Source: Streptococcus oralis Uo5
GTDB taxonomy: Bacteria; Bacillota; Bacilli; Lactobacillales; Streptococcaceae
Direction: 5' to 3'
DNA length: 64,000 bases
Assembly: GCF_000253155.1 (NCBI RefSeq)
Contig: NC_015291.1
Span: 1,893,001 to 1,957,000 of the forward strand
Under the pieces are notes generated by a model. That model ran no database searches and was not told where the DNA came from. It worked only from the letters and a program-made list of their open reading frames with translations. How positions within the stretch are numbered: the first letter of the stretch is position 1; every line of letters begins with the position of its first letter. The position numbers and the translations under genes were made by a program. Shown piece by piece: positions 9,711 through 19,055 of this stretch.

Positions 9711-9745
9711 ATTATCCTCCTTATTGTCTATAATGGTTCAATTAT

Positions 9746-9773
9746 ATTATACAGATTCATGACAAAATGTCAA
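9746..9773 (-). promoter_or_regulatory. SigA promoter of the adhesin gene
   Basis: TTGACA (9768-9773) and TATAAT (9746-9751) on the minus strand are 16 bases apart. They are followed by a short leader with GGAGG before the GTG start. The remaining A/T-rich sequence to 9910 shows no gene. Confidence 0.8.
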
Positions 9774-9910
9774 CTAAAATTTATTTATTTTTATATTAAC
9801 TTACCATTTATTTAAATAATAAGCCCAATCATGCATGTTCATCAGCTTTGAAACAATTAAATACAGGCAAGAATTTCGCTTGGATTTAATATATACTAAT
9901 TTCCTAAAAG

Positions 9911-10639
9911 CTACGTATTTAATCCCAATTCTGCTAAGATTTGTCGTTTGTAGGCAATTTTTTGGACTTCCTTGTCCTCACCTTCAGACCACTCTAGTTT
10001 AATTTCTGAAACAATCTGTCCGGGCCGATTTTTTAAGATATAGATACGGTCACTGAGATTGAGGGCCTCCTCAATGCTGTGGGTGATAATCAAGGTCGTC
10101 AGCTGCAACTGCTTGTGAATCTCCAAATACCAAGCGTGGAGTTCCATTTTGGTCATCTCATCCAAAGCGCTAAAAGCCTCGTCAAGAAGAAAGAGCTTGT
10201 GTCCGAAAAGATAGGTACGAAGCAAGGCCACACGCTGACGCATCCCTCCACTGAGTTCGTGAGGATACTTGTCCCGTACAGCTGTCAACTGGAAGGTCGC
10301 AAGAATTTCATCCGCTCGGGCAATAGCTTCTGCCTTATCCACCTTTTGAATCAAGAGTGGCAGGATGATATTGCCAAGCACCGTCTTGTGCTCCAAGAGG
10401 AGATCCTTTTGCAACATATAACTCACGCGTCCCTTGGGATTTTCCTCGCCGTCAAGGACAATTCTCCCAGACTGGACTTCTAAAATCCCAGCGATTAGGT
10501 TAAAGAGGGTGGTCTTTCCAACACCACTTGGACCTAGGATAGAAACTACTTCACCCGAAGTCACCTGCAGGTTGATATCCTCTAAAATCTTTTCATCGCC
10601 ATAGGCATAACTTACATGTTCGAGTCTAATTTCTGTCAT
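9911..10639 (-). CDS. ABC transporter ATPase, thiamine-precursor uptake
   Basis: This 242-residue ATPase has Walker A GPSGVGKTT near residue 36, the signature LSGGMRQR and Walker B LFLLDEAFSAL. It belongs to the nitrate/sulfonate/taurine-type ATPases that partner with NMT1-like binding proteins. It is the last gene of the TPP-riboswitch operon and overlaps the binding-protein gene by one base, so its probable role is to power uptake of a thiamine pyrimidine precursor. The substrate is inferred from the riboswitch and the NMT1/THI5-like partner. Confidence 0.85.
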   Translation of the reverse strand: MTEIRLEHVSYAYGDEKILEDINLQVTSGEVVSILGPSGVGKTTLFNLIAGILEVQSGRIVLDGEENPKGRVSYMLQKDLLLEHKTVLGNIILPLLIQKVDKAEAIARADEILATFQLTAVRDKYPHELSGGMRQRVALLRTYLFGHKLFLLDEAFSALDEMTKMELHAWYLEIHKQLQLTTLIITHSIEEALNLSDRIYILKNRPGQIVSEIKLEWSEGEDKEVQKIAYKRQILAELGLNT

Positions 10640-11652
10640 TATTTTACAAATTCGTTAGTGAAGCCTTTGTCAGTCAAGTCTTCCTTGAGGATACCATTTT
10701 CTTTATCCCACTTGTAGAAGGCATTCCAACGGTCTGCGTCAAATTGTCCCCATTTTTCCTTGTCGCTTGCGTATTCTTTCGACAAGTATTTTTGAGATTC
10801 GATAACGAAATCACGTTTTTCCTTGAGTTCGGGAGCATTCTTGATGAGGATATCTGCAGCTTCTTCTGGATGTTCCATGGCATATTGGTAGCCTTTTTTG
10901 ATAGCTTGGATAACTTTACGAGCTTCTTCTTTATTATCTTTCAGATAGTCGTTATTTGCAATGATAACTGGTGAGTAGTAGTCAAACTCCTTGACATAGT
11001 CTTTCAAATACATGAAGTTAGCGTCTACGCCTTGAGATTTGGCAAGGATACCATCCCAACCGTAGTAAATCCAAGCAGTGTCAAAAACACCATTGGCAAT
11101 TGGTGTGATGGAGTTTGAGTCGTTGTTTGGTACTTTTTCGACCTTTTCGAAGTCTCCACCTTGAGATTCCACCAAGGTTTTCAACATAGCAAGCTCAGTC
11201 GGGTCATTCCAAGTTCCGTATTTCTTGCCAACCAAGTCTTTTGGACTGGTGACATTGTCAGATTTGCGAGAAATGATTCCTGATGTATTGTGCTCTACGA
11301 TAGCGGCAACGGCAGTGATTCCTGCTCCTTTTTCCAATTTCTTAGCCATGTAATCTTGGAAATAGATAGCAAATGGCGCCTTGCCATTGATAACCAAATC
11401 AGACGAACTTTCTTCAGGTGGCAATTTCAAATCAACATCCACTCCAGCTTCTTTGAAATAGCCTTTTTCCTTGGCTACATACAGTCCTGTGTGGTTGGTA
11501 TTTGGGGTCCAGTCTAGGATAAAGTCAATCTTCTTGACTTCTGCTTCTTTGTTGTCCTTAGAAGCAGTTCCTTGCCCACAGGCCACAAGCACGACAGCTA
11601 CAAGAGCTGTTACAAGCGTTAAAAACACTTTCCATGTTTTCTTCATTTTCAT
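10639..11652 (-). CDS. NMT1/THI5-like substrate-binding lipoprotein
   Basis: The 337-residue protein begins with a lipoprotein signal peptide whose lipobox reads LVACGQ. Its body matches the NMT1/THI5 family of pyrimidine-precursor binding proteins (DFILDWTPNTNHTGLYVAKEKG at the N-terminus, with the region PEESSSDLVINGKAPFAIYFQDY forming the binding cleft). Such proteins capture formylaminopyrimidine or hydroxymethylpyrimidine outside the cell. It sits between the permease and ATPase genes and is controlled by the TPP riboswitch, so expression should fall when thiamine pyrophosphate is plentiful. Confidence 0.88.
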   Translation of the reverse strand: MKMKKTWKVFLTLVTALVAVVLVACGQGTASKDNKEAEVKKIDFILDWTPNTNHTGLYVAKEKGYFKEAGVDVDLKLPPEESSSDLVINGKAPFAIYFQDYMAKKLEKGAGITAVAAIVEHNTSGIISRKSDNVTSPKDLVGKKYGTWNDPTELAMLKTLVESQGGDFEKVEKVPNNDSNSITPIANGVFDTAWIYYGWDGILAKSQGVDANFMYLKDYVKEFDYYSPVIIANNDYLKDNKEEARKVIQAIKKGYQYAMEHPEEAADILIKNAPELKEKRDFVIESQKYLSKEYASDKEKWGQFDADRWNAFYKWDKENGILKEDLTDKGFTNEFVK

Positions 11653-11682
11653 TTCCTCTTTTCTTTTTAAAAAACGCTTCTT

Positions 11683-12441
11683 TTAAGTACGTTTCCATTT
11701 AATCACATATTTTTCACTGATATCGACCAGCTTCATCCCTAGAAGACTGATAATCGACACCAAAATAATAATCGCAAACATGGTATCATACTGAAACAGT
11801 TTTTTAGACTGAATCATATAAACACCAAGACCTTCAAAACCTCCTAGCCACTCGGACACCACGGTTGTGATAAAGGCGTAGGAGACACTGACCCTCAGAC
11901 CTGCATAAAAGTAAGGCAGACTGACAGGGATTTTAAAATGCCACAGGATTTGCCAAGGCTTGGCTTGCATCAGACTAAACAAAGTCAGCATATCCTTGTC
12001 ACAATGCCTAAAACCGTCCAAGATACTAACAATGATAGGGAAGGTTGTCGTCAGGATAATCAAGACAATCTTGGGCAATATCCCATAGCCTAGCCACAAG
12101 ACCAAGATAGGCGCTATGGCAATGGTCGGAATGGTCTGGATAACCACCATCATAGGGTAAATCAAGTCATTGAGCCAAGCCAGACTATCCATGAGTACCG
12201 CCATGATACAGGCAATCAAGACTCCCAAGACTAGACCTAGCAAAGCCACTCTCAAAGTCGCCCAACTATGGTGCCAGAGAAATTCTCTGTCACGAACAAA
12301 GGACTGGAGAATTTCAAGAGGAGTTGGCAGGATAAACTTGGGTAAAAGTTTGAATATTCCCGCTAACTGCCAGATTGACAAGACTCCTAGAAAACCAAAT
12401 AGACTAATGTGACGTCTCAGTATACTTTTCAAGTTTCTCAT
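11683..12441 (-). CDS. ABC transporter permease, thiamine-precursor uptake
   Basis: The protein of about 252 residues has six hydrophobic segments and the inner-membrane permease signature of the BPD family (EWLGGFEGLGVYMIQ near residue 190). The ATG at 12441 is preferred over the TTG one codon earlier. The gene overlaps the upstream thiamine-binding gene by about 38 bases, suggesting translational coupling. It forms the membrane channel of the transporter with the neighbouring lipoprotein and ATPase. Confidence 0.85.
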   Translation of the reverse strand: MRNLKSILRRHISLFGFLGVLSIWQLAGIFKLLPKFILPTPLEILQSFVRDREFLWHHSWATLRVALLGLVLGVLIACIMAVLMDSLAWLNDLIYPMMVVIQTIPTIAIAPILVLWLGYGILPKIVLIILTTTFPIIVSILDGFRHCDKDMLTLFSLMQAKPWQILWHFKIPVSLPYFYAGLRVSVSYAFITTVVSEWLGGFEGLGVYMIQSKKLFQYDTMFAIIILVSIISLLGMKLVDISEKYVIKWKRT

Positions 12442-12694
12442 CAATACTTAAAATTTCTCCTACATTTATTTTGACATTGGCAAAGACATTATCTGCCTCC
12501 TGCCCTGCCACTTCTAGCGCGTCTTTGAGAATGCGCATGAGCTCATCAAACTCCCCTTCCAAGACCGTTTCAAAGGGTGTCACTACCATGGTCACGGACT
12601 GAGCTTGCAGATAGGTAATAACCTGATCGATAATAGCAATTCGATCAATCCCCTGTGATAGGGGTAAGACTTGCAAGGCAATGCTTGCTTTCAT
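12404..12694 (-). CDS. thiamine-binding protein, MTH1187/YkoF-like
   Basis: The 96-residue protein matches the small thiamine-binding fold (ferredoxin-like, MTH1187/YkoF family; ALQVLPLSQGIDRIAIIDQVITYL at the N-terminus and a VTPFETVLEGEFDELM segment). Members bind thiamine or hydroxymethylpyrimidine in the cytoplasm. It is the first gene after the TPP riboswitch and is followed by the transporter genes, which supports a role in handling the imported precursor. The precise ligand is not determinable here. Confidence 0.8.
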   Translation of the reverse strand: MKASIALQVLPLSQGIDRIAIIDQVITYLQAQSVTMVVTPFETVLEGEFDELMRILKDALEVAGQEADNVFANVKINVGEILSIDEKLEKYTETSH

Positions 12695-12723
12695 AAAAAC
12701 CTCCTCTTCTCGGTTTTCCTTTT

Positions 12724-12759
12724 TGACAAAAAGAAAACCCCTTCCATATATGGAAAAGG
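12724..12759 (-). terminator. riboswitch expression-platform terminator
   Basis: A 10-bp stem (12738-12747 with 12750-12759, with two G-T pairs) is followed on the minus strand by a T-rich tail. It lies between the TPP aptamer and the first gene, the expected position for ligand-induced premature termination. Confidence 0.8.
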
Positions 12760-12772
12760 TGCAGAATTCGGC

Positions 12773-12864
<92 letters not shown>

Positions 12865-12873
12865 TATGGAAAT

Positions 12874-12902
12874 ATAGTAACGCAAATACTAGGAAAAGTC
12901 AA
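12874..12902 (-). promoter_or_regulatory. promoter of the thiamine-precursor operon
   Basis: TTGACT (12897-12902) and TACTAT (12874-12879) on the minus strand are 17 bases apart, and transcription would begin just before the riboswitch aptamer. Confidence 0.75.
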
Positions 12903-12923
12903 GGAAACTGCTTACAGAAAATC

Positions 12924-12959
12924 TTGAAAAAGAGTTTGAAGATAAATGCTTCAAACTCT
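12924..12959 (-). terminator. terminator of polA
   Basis: An 11-bp perfect stem (12931-12941 with 12949-12959) is followed by TTTTT on the minus strand, just after the polA stop codon. Confidence 0.85.
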
Positions 12960-12971
12960 ATCATAGCTTTC

Positions 12972-15605
12972 TTATTTAGCCTCGTACCAGGTTGCTCCTT
13001 CATTCTCATCTGCGATAAGGGGAACACTGAGCTGGATAGCTTCTTCCATGGTTTGTTTCACTAGATCTTTAACGGCTGCTAGTTCCGATTTCGGAACCTC
13101 AAGGACGATTTCATCGTGCACTTGCAACAGCATCTTGGTCTGATAACCACCTTCAACTAGAGCCTTGTCTAGCTGGATCATAGCAATCTTAAGGATATCT
13201 GCTGCCGAACCCTGAATAGGAGAGTTGATGGCCGTCCGCTCTGCAAAACCACGAATGTTGAAGTTGCGCGAATTAATATCTGGCAACTCACGACGACGTT
13301 TGAAGAGAGTCTCTACATAACCCTTATCACGCGCCTCACGTACCACTTCATCCATGTAGTTTTTGATCCCTGGGAAGCGTTCAAAGTAGGTATCAATGTA
13401 AGCCTTAGCCTCTTTACGGCTGATGCCCAGATTATTCGATAAACCAAAATCTGAAATTCCGTAGACCACTCCAAAGTTGACAGCCTTGGCATTGCGACGG
13501 TCGTTTGGAGTTACATCCTCAGGGCGTTCAATTCCAAAGACCCGCATGGCTGTCGAGGTATGGATGTCTGCTCCCTCTTGGAAGGCCTTAATCAAGTGCT
13601 CATCCTTAGAAATATGAGCCAAAACGCGCAACTCAATCTGCGAATAATCCGAGCTAAGAAGAACACTATCCTCCCATTCAGGTACAAAGGCCTTACGAAT
13701 GAGACGGCCTTGTTCCAAACGAACAGGGATATTTTGCAAGTTTGGATCTACACTAGACAGACGTCCGGTCTGAGTCAAATCCTGCACGTAGCGCGTGTGG
13801 ATCTTGCCATCATCCAAAATCCAGTCCTGCAAACCAATCACATAGGTAGATTGAATCTTAGCAATCTGACGGTAGTCTAGAATTTTTTTAACAATCGGAG
13901 CAATAGGAGCTAGTCGCTCTAGCACATCCACGGCTGTCGAGTAACCTGTTTTGGTTTTCTTAGTGTATTCTAGAGGAAGACCCAGTTTTTCAAAGAGAAG
14001 CACGCCCAACTGCTTAGGGGAGTTGATATTAAACTCCTCACCAGCTAGCTCATAAATCTCTTGAGTGAGTTGCTCAATGACGACCTCATTTTCAGCCTGC
14101 ATCTCAAGTAGGGTTTCTTTTTTGACCTTGATCCCAGCAATTTCCATCTTAGCAAGGACAAAAGCCAGAGGTTGCTCCATGTCATAGAGAAGGTCTAATT
14201 GTCCATGTTCACTGAGTTTTTCAAGTAAAACAGGCTCAGTCTCAACCAATACAGCAACTTTGCGAGCCAAGTGCTCCAAGAATTTCTCTCTCTCAGGGAT
14301 AGCTTTCTTGACACCCTTACCGTAGAAAGTCTCATCATCGACCAAGTAAGTCTGGCCATAGAGATTCGCAATGGTTGAGATTTCATTGTTCTCGACTGTT
14401 GAGAGTAAGTATTTTGCCAAGCGACTGTCATAAGCAGGTGCCTGGAGGTTCAAACCCAAGCGATTTAAAAGAACCTTCGCTTTCTTAAAGTCATACACTT
14501 TCAGAGGTGTTTTTTCTAAAAATTCCTTGAGAATCGGCTCCTGCAAGAGCTCAAGTTTATCTGTAGTGTAAAGTTTATCCCCACAGGACCAGGCAAAACC
14601 AACCAAATCATCTGTATGGTAATTTTCACCAAAGAGTTCAAAGTGGAAGATAGAGTCGGCACTCAGCATGTCTTGACTGACTTGGTCAACAATAGTGAAA
14701 TCCAAGCTCTCAGGCGCATCCTTCGACGAAACATTTAGAGCTTGTTTGAGCTGTTTGAAGCCCATCTCATCGTAGAATTTCCCGAGATTTTCCACATCTG
14801 GGCCATTATATACCAAATCATCAAGGCCAATCTCAATTGGTGCCTGAGTTTCAATGGTCGCCAAGGTTTTAGACAAAAAGGCTTGTTCCTTGTCATTGAT
14901 GAGATTTTCCTTCATCTTAGAAGCCTTCATCCCATCGATATTTTCATAAATACCCTCGAGCGAACCATGTTCCAGCAAGAGCTTGATACCCGTCTTTTCA
15001 CCGACTTTCGTGACACCAGGGATATTATCAGACTTATCCCCCATGAGGGCCTTAAGATCAATGAACTGAGCTGGCGTGAGGCCCATCTTTTCCATGAGAT
15101 AGTCCGGCGTAAAGGCCTCAAACTCAGCCACACCTTTTTTGGAAATCTCTACCACCGTATGCTCGTCCGTCAACTGGATCAAATCCTTATCTCCGCTAAC
15201 GATTGTCACATCAAAAGAATCCTTCTCAGCCAAACGGCCCAGAGTCCCGATGATATCATCTGCCTCATACTGGGGCAACTCGTAGTGTCGAATCCCAAGA
15301 TGGTCTAACAACTCACGAATGAAGGGAAATTGCTCACGAAACTCATCTGGAGTTTTAGCACGGCCACCCTTGTAGTCTGCATACATCTCTGTTCGGAAAG
15401 TCGTCTTGCCTGCATCAAAAGCTACCAAAACATGGCTGGGTTCGACTCGCTCCAAGACATGATTTAACATGAGTTGAAAGCCATAGATTGCATTGGTATG
15501 AAGACCATTAGCATTTTTAAAACGATCCAGCTGCTGATAAAGCGCAAAAAAAGCTCGAAAAGCAACAGAAGATCCATCAATTAATAATAATTTTTTCTTG
15601 TCCAT
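12972..15605 (-). CDS. polA: DNA polymerase I
   Basis: The protein of 877 residues (start MDKKKLLLIDGSSVAFRAFF) has an N-terminal 5'-3' exonuclease domain, a 3'-5' exonuclease-like domain that appears degenerate as in other Gram-positives, and a C-terminal polymerase domain with DYSQIELR (motif A), the O-helix region RRNAKAVNFGVVYG and motif C QVHDEIVLE. It fills gaps and removes RNA primers. An in-frame ATG 12 codons upstream was rejected because the TATAAT hexamer lies between the two. The chosen ATG has no Shine-Dalgarno sequence; TATAAT ends exactly six bases before it, so the mRNA may be leaderless. Confidence 0.96.
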   Translation of the reverse strand: MDKKKLLLIDGSSVAFRAFFALYQQLDRFKNANGLHTNAIYGFQLMLNHVLERVEPSHVLVAFDAGKTTFRTEMYADYKGGRAKTPDEFREQFPFIRELLDHLGIRHYELPQYEADDIIGTLGRLAEKDSFDVTIVSGDKDLIQLTDEHTVVEISKKGVAEFEAFTPDYLMEKMGLTPAQFIDLKALMGDKSDNIPGVTKVGEKTGIKLLLEHGSLEGIYENIDGMKASKMKENLINDKEQAFLSKTLATIETQAPIEIGLDDLVYNGPDVENLGKFYDEMGFKQLKQALNVSSKDAPESLDFTIVDQVSQDMLSADSIFHFELFGENYHTDDLVGFAWSCGDKLYTTDKLELLQEPILKEFLEKTPLKVYDFKKAKVLLNRLGLNLQAPAYDSRLAKYLLSTVENNEISTIANLYGQTYLVDDETFYGKGVKKAIPEREKFLEHLARKVAVLVETEPVLLEKLSEHGQLDLLYDMEQPLAFVLAKMEIAGIKVKKETLLEMQAENEVVIEQLTQEIYELAGEEFNINSPKQLGVLLFEKLGLPLEYTKKTKTGYSTAVDVLERLAPIAPIVKKILDYRQIAKIQSTYVIGLQDWILDDGKIHTRYVQDLTQTGRLSSVDPNLQNIPVRLEQGRLIRKAFVPEWEDSVLLSSDYSQIELRVLAHISKDEHLIKAFQEGADIHTSTAMRVFGIERPEDVTPNDRRNAKAVNFGVVYGISDFGLSNNLGISRKEAKAYIDTYFERFPGIKNYMDEVVREARDKGYVETLFKRRRELPDINSRNFNIRGFAERTAINSPIQGSAADILKIAMIQLDKALVEGGYQTKMLLQVHDEIVLEVPKSELAAVKDLVKQTMEEAIQLSVPLIADENEGATWYEAK

Positions 15606-15611
15606 ACACCC

Positions 15612-15617
15612 ATTATA
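15612..15617 (-). promoter_or_regulatory. -10 hexamer placing the polA start at +1
   Basis: TATAAT is followed by GGGTGT and then the polA ATG. With normal spacing the A of ATG is the transcription start. No good -35 is visible at 17 bases, so the assignment depends on mapping the 5' end. Confidence 0.5.
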
Positions 15618-15683
15618 AAGGAAAGCAAGGAAAAATACCATCGGAAAGAGCTGAAAAACTTGGACTTATCCCTATTTCACCAT

Positions 15684-15716
15684 AAAAAAGAAAAGGACTA
15701 TTCAAATCCTTTTCTT
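15684..15716 (-). terminator. terminator of the repeat-rich LPXTG gene
   Basis: A 10-bp stem (15688-15697 with 15707-15716) is followed by six T residues on the minus strand, downstream of the stop codon at 15735. Confidence 0.8.
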
Positions 15717-15734
15717 CTATTGATTTCATGCGAT

Positions 15735-18700
15735 TTATTTATTAAATTTTCTCTTTGCAAATGGTAGCAAACCAAGAAGGAGACCAACAAATCCTAGCGA
15801 TGCAACTGCTGAAGCATCTTTGCTTCCTGTATTTGGAAGGAGTTGTTCATCCGTTGCTGCAGGCGCTTTGTAAGTACGATCTTGTTCTGTTCCAAGAGTA
15901 GGATTTGTAGCCAAAGGAGCTACACTGCCAGTGTATTCTGGAACTTCATTTACTGCAGGTTCAATCTTTTCAGCATAGGCTGGAATAGTAGTCACTGCCG
16001 GAGCACCACTTTCTGCATAAACTGGAACATTTGCTAGGGCTGGGGCGCTGCTTTCTCCATAAACTGGAACATTTGCTACGGCTGGAGCACCGTTTTCTCC
16101 ATAAACTGGGACATTCGCTACTGCTGGAGCACCGCTTTCTGCATAGGCTGGAACATTCGCTACGGCTGGAGCGCCACTTTCTGCATAAGGCAGAGCATTG
16201 TTTACTATTGGGGCACCGCTTTCTCCGTAAGCTGGAACGTTCGCTACGATTGGAGCGCCACTTTCTGCATAGGCTGGGAGTTCATTTACAGCAGCTTCTA
16301 CCGCATTTGCACCTTTGTTGTATTCTGTCAACTCTGCAGTTGCAGCTTCTACTGCGTTCACCCCACCTTTAAAGTCTTCAATTTCAAGAACAGCTGACAT
16401 GACACTACTTAGAGTCTTAATAGCATCCTCATAGTCTGCTAAAGCTTGTTGCAAGTCTTTGACTTGACTATTCTTGTCACCAGAAACTTGTAAACTTGAT
16501 AATTGCGCTTTAATCTTAGCAACTTGCTCTTCTAATTTACTTAGCTCAAGTTTTTTCGCATTACTATTTTCTTCTGCTGCTTCCTTATCTGCTGCGGCGA
16601 GTTTTGCTTGGTCTTGGCTTGAAAGTTGAGATTGAGTTTTTGCTTCGGCCGGTGTCACCTGGTCACTGTCTTCTGCTAAGAAATCATCTAGCAAGTCGGA
16701 CGCTTCGATGTCACCTTCTTCAATGGCTTTCAGGATAGCATCTTTGCCAATCACTTCTTTAGCTTCTTTGATGGCTGCTTCCTTATCAGTGATAGTGGCA
16801 TCCTTGTTGATGTCGTCGATGGTTGATTTTTCAATACCTTCAAGCGTTGAAAGCAATTCTGTTCGAACTTTTGCTGCATCAACCTGAGCCTCTTTATCAG
16901 CTTCGTCTAACTTAGCTTGGTCTTCATCTGTGAATTCTGATACAGGTTCAGCTACTGTTTTGTGCTCGCTCGTAAGAGTTTTCGATTCAGCTGGGCTTAC
17001 CTGATCGCTATCCTCTGCCAAGAAGTCTGCTAACAAGTCTGAGGCGTCTAGCTCACCTTCTTCGATGGCTTTCAAGATAGCGTCCTTGCCAATCACTTCT
17101 TTAGTCGCCTTAATCGCTGCTTCCTTATTACTGATAGTGGCATCCTTGTTGATGTCGTCGATGGTTGATTTTTCAATTTTTTCTAAGGTAGCGATTAAAT
17201 CTGAGCGAACTTTTGCTGCTTCTTCCACCGCTTCCTTATCTGCTGCAGCCAGTTTAGCTTGGTCTTGACTTGAAAGTTGAGATTGAGTTTTTGCTTCAGC
17301 CGGTGTCACCTGATCACTGTCTTCTGCTAAGAAATCATCTAGCAAGTCAGACGCTTCGATATCTCCATCTTCGATAGCTTTCAAAATGGCATCCTTGCCA
17401 ATCACTTCTTTAGCCGCCTTAATCGCCGCTTCCTTATCAGTGATAGTGGCATCCTTGTTGATGTCATCGATGGTTGATTTTTCGATACCCTCAAGGGTTG
17501 TCAACAATTCGCTGTGGGCTTTTTCTTCTGCCGCCTTCTTAGCTTCTTCCTCTTTCTTAGCCACCTCGGCTGCTTCCTTGTCCGCTGCAGTGAGTTTAGC
17601 TTGATCTTGACCAGAAAGTTGAGATTGAGTTTTCGATTCAGCTGGGCTTACCTGATCGCTATCCTCTGCCAAGAAGTCTGCTAACAAGTCTGAGGCGTCT
17701 AGCTCACCTTCTTCGATGGCTTTCAAGATAGCGTCCTTGCCAATCACTTCTTTAGTCGCCTTAATCGCTGCTTCCTTATTACTGATAGTGGCATCCTTGT
17801 TGATGTCGTCGATGGTTGATTTTTCAATTTTTTCTAAGGTAGCGATTAAATCTGAGCGAACTTTAGCTGCTTCTTCCGCTGCTTCCTTGTCCGCTGCAGC
17901 CAGTTTAGCTTGGTCTTGACTTGAAAGTTGAGATTGAGTTTTTGCTCCGGCTGGTGTTACCTGGTCACTGTCTTCTGCCAAGAAATCATCTAACAAGTCG
18001 GACGCTTCGATATCGCCTTCTTCGATAGCTTTCAAGATAGCATCCTTGCCAATCACTTCTTTAGTCGCCTTAATCGCTGCTTCCTTATCAGTAATAGTAG
18101 CATCCTTGTTGATGTCGTCGATGGTTGATTTTTCAATACCTTCAAGCGTTGAAAGCAATTCTGTTCGAACTTTTGCTGCATCAACCTGAGCCTCTTTATC
18201 AGCTTCGTCTAACTTAGCTTGGTCTTCATCTGTGAATTCTGATACAGGTTCAGCTACTGTTTTGTGCTCGCTCGTATCTGCTGGCCAGTCTACAATAACA
18301 TCCCCAATCTCCAAATTCTCATCTGCGATAGCCTTCAAAAGATCTTCTTTACCAATCTCTTCTTTGGCTTCTTTGATAGCCGCTTCTTTATTGGTGATTG
18401 AAGCGTCTTTTTTAATATCTTCAATTACAGCATTTTCAAGAGATTCTAGGGCTTGAACCAGGGCATCAGTCGCTTGAAAAACTTGTTCTTTGGCATCTTT
18501 TTCAGCCTGGTCTAATAGAGCCTTCTCCTCAGTAGATAATTTTTTATTAGTTTGAACTTCAGGACCTGTTACCACTGCTTTATCTTCTGCACCTTCTGGC
18601 AATTCAGCGATGATATTATCTAAGCTGAGCTCTCCAGACTCAAGAGTATCTGAAATATACATCTTACCGATATATTCCTTCACAGCTTCAGCTGCATCCT

Positions 18701-19022
18701 CTTTGTCCTCAATCGCTTCCTTATCCTTAATATCACTAATAGCCTGTTCCTCAAGTTCATCCAAAGCCTTCATCAACTCTTCTTTGGTCATTCTAGCTGG
18801 ATTTGTCGCACCAGGATTAGCTGGACTAGCGTTTTCTGATCCCTTTTCAGTTTGAGCTCCGCTATCCCCTTCTGCTGCGGCTTGTGGTTGTGCAGGAGCA
18901 ACTGCCTGCTCTTCTGCTTTTCCTCCATCTGCCTTGACTACTGAAGGCTGTGAAACGAAAACACCAGCTCCCAAAACAGCTGCACTTGCTAAACTTCTTA
19001 AAATTACTTTTTTCTTGTCCAT
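15735..19022 (-). CDS. LPXTG surface protein with seven long helical repeats and a Pro-rich stalk
   Basis: The 1095-residue protein has a signal peptide (to about residue 31, ending VVKA), an acidic spacer, and seven repeats of about 90-110 residues (about residues 79-818) rich in Lys, Glu, Asp and Ala. The most constant core is STIDDINKDATI followed by KEAAIKATKEVIGKDAILKAI. A short coiled-coil segment follows, then about eight 14-residue units of the type VPAYGESGAPAVAN, and LPNTG with a membrane span and basic tail. The repeats look like helical DUF1542-type stalk modules, but I cannot name a characterised homologue. It should be sortase-anchored; ligand and function are unknown. The array shows signs of recombination. 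Confidence 0.85.
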   Translation of the reverse strand: MDKKKVILRSLASAAVLGAGVFVSQPSVVKADGGKAEEQAVAPAQPQAAAEGDSGAQTEKGSENASPANPGATNPARMTKEELMKALDELEEQAISDIKDKEAIEDKEDAAEAVKEYIGKMYISDTLESGELSLDNIIAELPEGAEDKAVVTGPEVQTNKKLSTEEKALLDQAEKDAKEQVFQATDALVQALESLENAVIEDIKKDASITNKEAAIKEAKEEIGKEDLLKAIADENLEIGDVIVDWPADTSEHKTVAEPVSEFTDEDQAKLDEADKEAQVDAAKVRTELLSTLEGIEKSTIDDINKDATITDKEAAIKATKEVIGKDAILKAIEEGDIEASDLLDDFLAEDSDQVTPAGAKTQSQLSSQDQAKLAAADKEAAEEAAKVRSDLIATLEKIEKSTIDDINKDATISNKEAAIKATKEVIGKDAILKAIEEGELDASDLLADFLAEDSDQVSPAESKTQSQLSGQDQAKLTAADKEAAEVAKKEEEAKKAAEEKAHSELLTTLEGIEKSTIDDINKDATITDKEAAIKAAKEVIGKDAILKAIEDGDIEASDLLDDFLAEDSDQVTPAEAKTQSQLSSQDQAKLAAADKEAVEEAAKVRSDLIATLEKIEKSTIDDINKDATISNKEAAIKATKEVIGKDAILKAIEEGELDASDLLADFLAEDSDQVSPAESKTLTSEHKTVAEPVSEFTDEDQAKLDEADKEAQVDAAKVRTELLSTLEGIEKSTIDDINKDATITDKEAAIKEAKEVIGKDAILKAIEEGDIEASDLLDDFLAEDSDQVTPAEAKTQSQLSSQDQAKLAAADKEAAEENSNAKKLELSKLEEQVAKIKAQLSSLQVSGDKNSQVKDLQQALADYEDAIKTLSSVMSAVLEIEDFKGGVNAVEAATAELTEYNKGANAVEAAVNELPAYAESGAPIVANVPAYGESGAPIVNNALPYAESGAPAVANVPAYAESGAPAVANVPVYGENGAPAVANVPVYGESSAPALANVPVYAESGAPAVTTIPAYAEKIEPAVNEVPEYTGSVAPLATNPTLGTEQDRTYKAPAATDEQLLPNTGSKDASAVASLGFVGLLLGLLPFAKRKFNK
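15905..16290 (-). repeat. 14-residue ESGAP repeats, cell-wall spanning stalk
   Basis: About eight tandem 42-bp units encode variations on NVPAYGESGAPAVA, with the final units degenerating (EKIEPAVNEVPEYTGSVAP) before the sorting signal. The periodic Pro suggests an extended stalk that crosses the wall. Confidence 0.8.
16570..18788 (-). repeat. seven long repeats in the LPXTG gene
   Basis: Units of about 300-340 bp recur. The stretches 17065-17268 and 17716-17919 are almost identical in nucleotide sequence. The segment near 16800-16974 is a close copy of 18100-18274. Unit 6 joins a front half matching unit 4 to a back half matching unit 2, marking an internal recombination. Confidence 0.85.
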
Positions 19023-19055
19023 TAGACAATGCCCCTCTTATAGTTTTTTAATATT

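Noticed and set aside
15606..15641. Upstream ATG start for polA, adding 12 residues
   Set aside because: The extension lacks a ribosome binding site, overlaps the TATAAT hexamer and is not part of the usual polymerase I start MDKKKLLLIDG.
15905..18788. CRISPR-like array
   Set aside because: The repeats encode in-frame protein units of 42 or about 300 bp with no unique spacers and no cas genes nearby.
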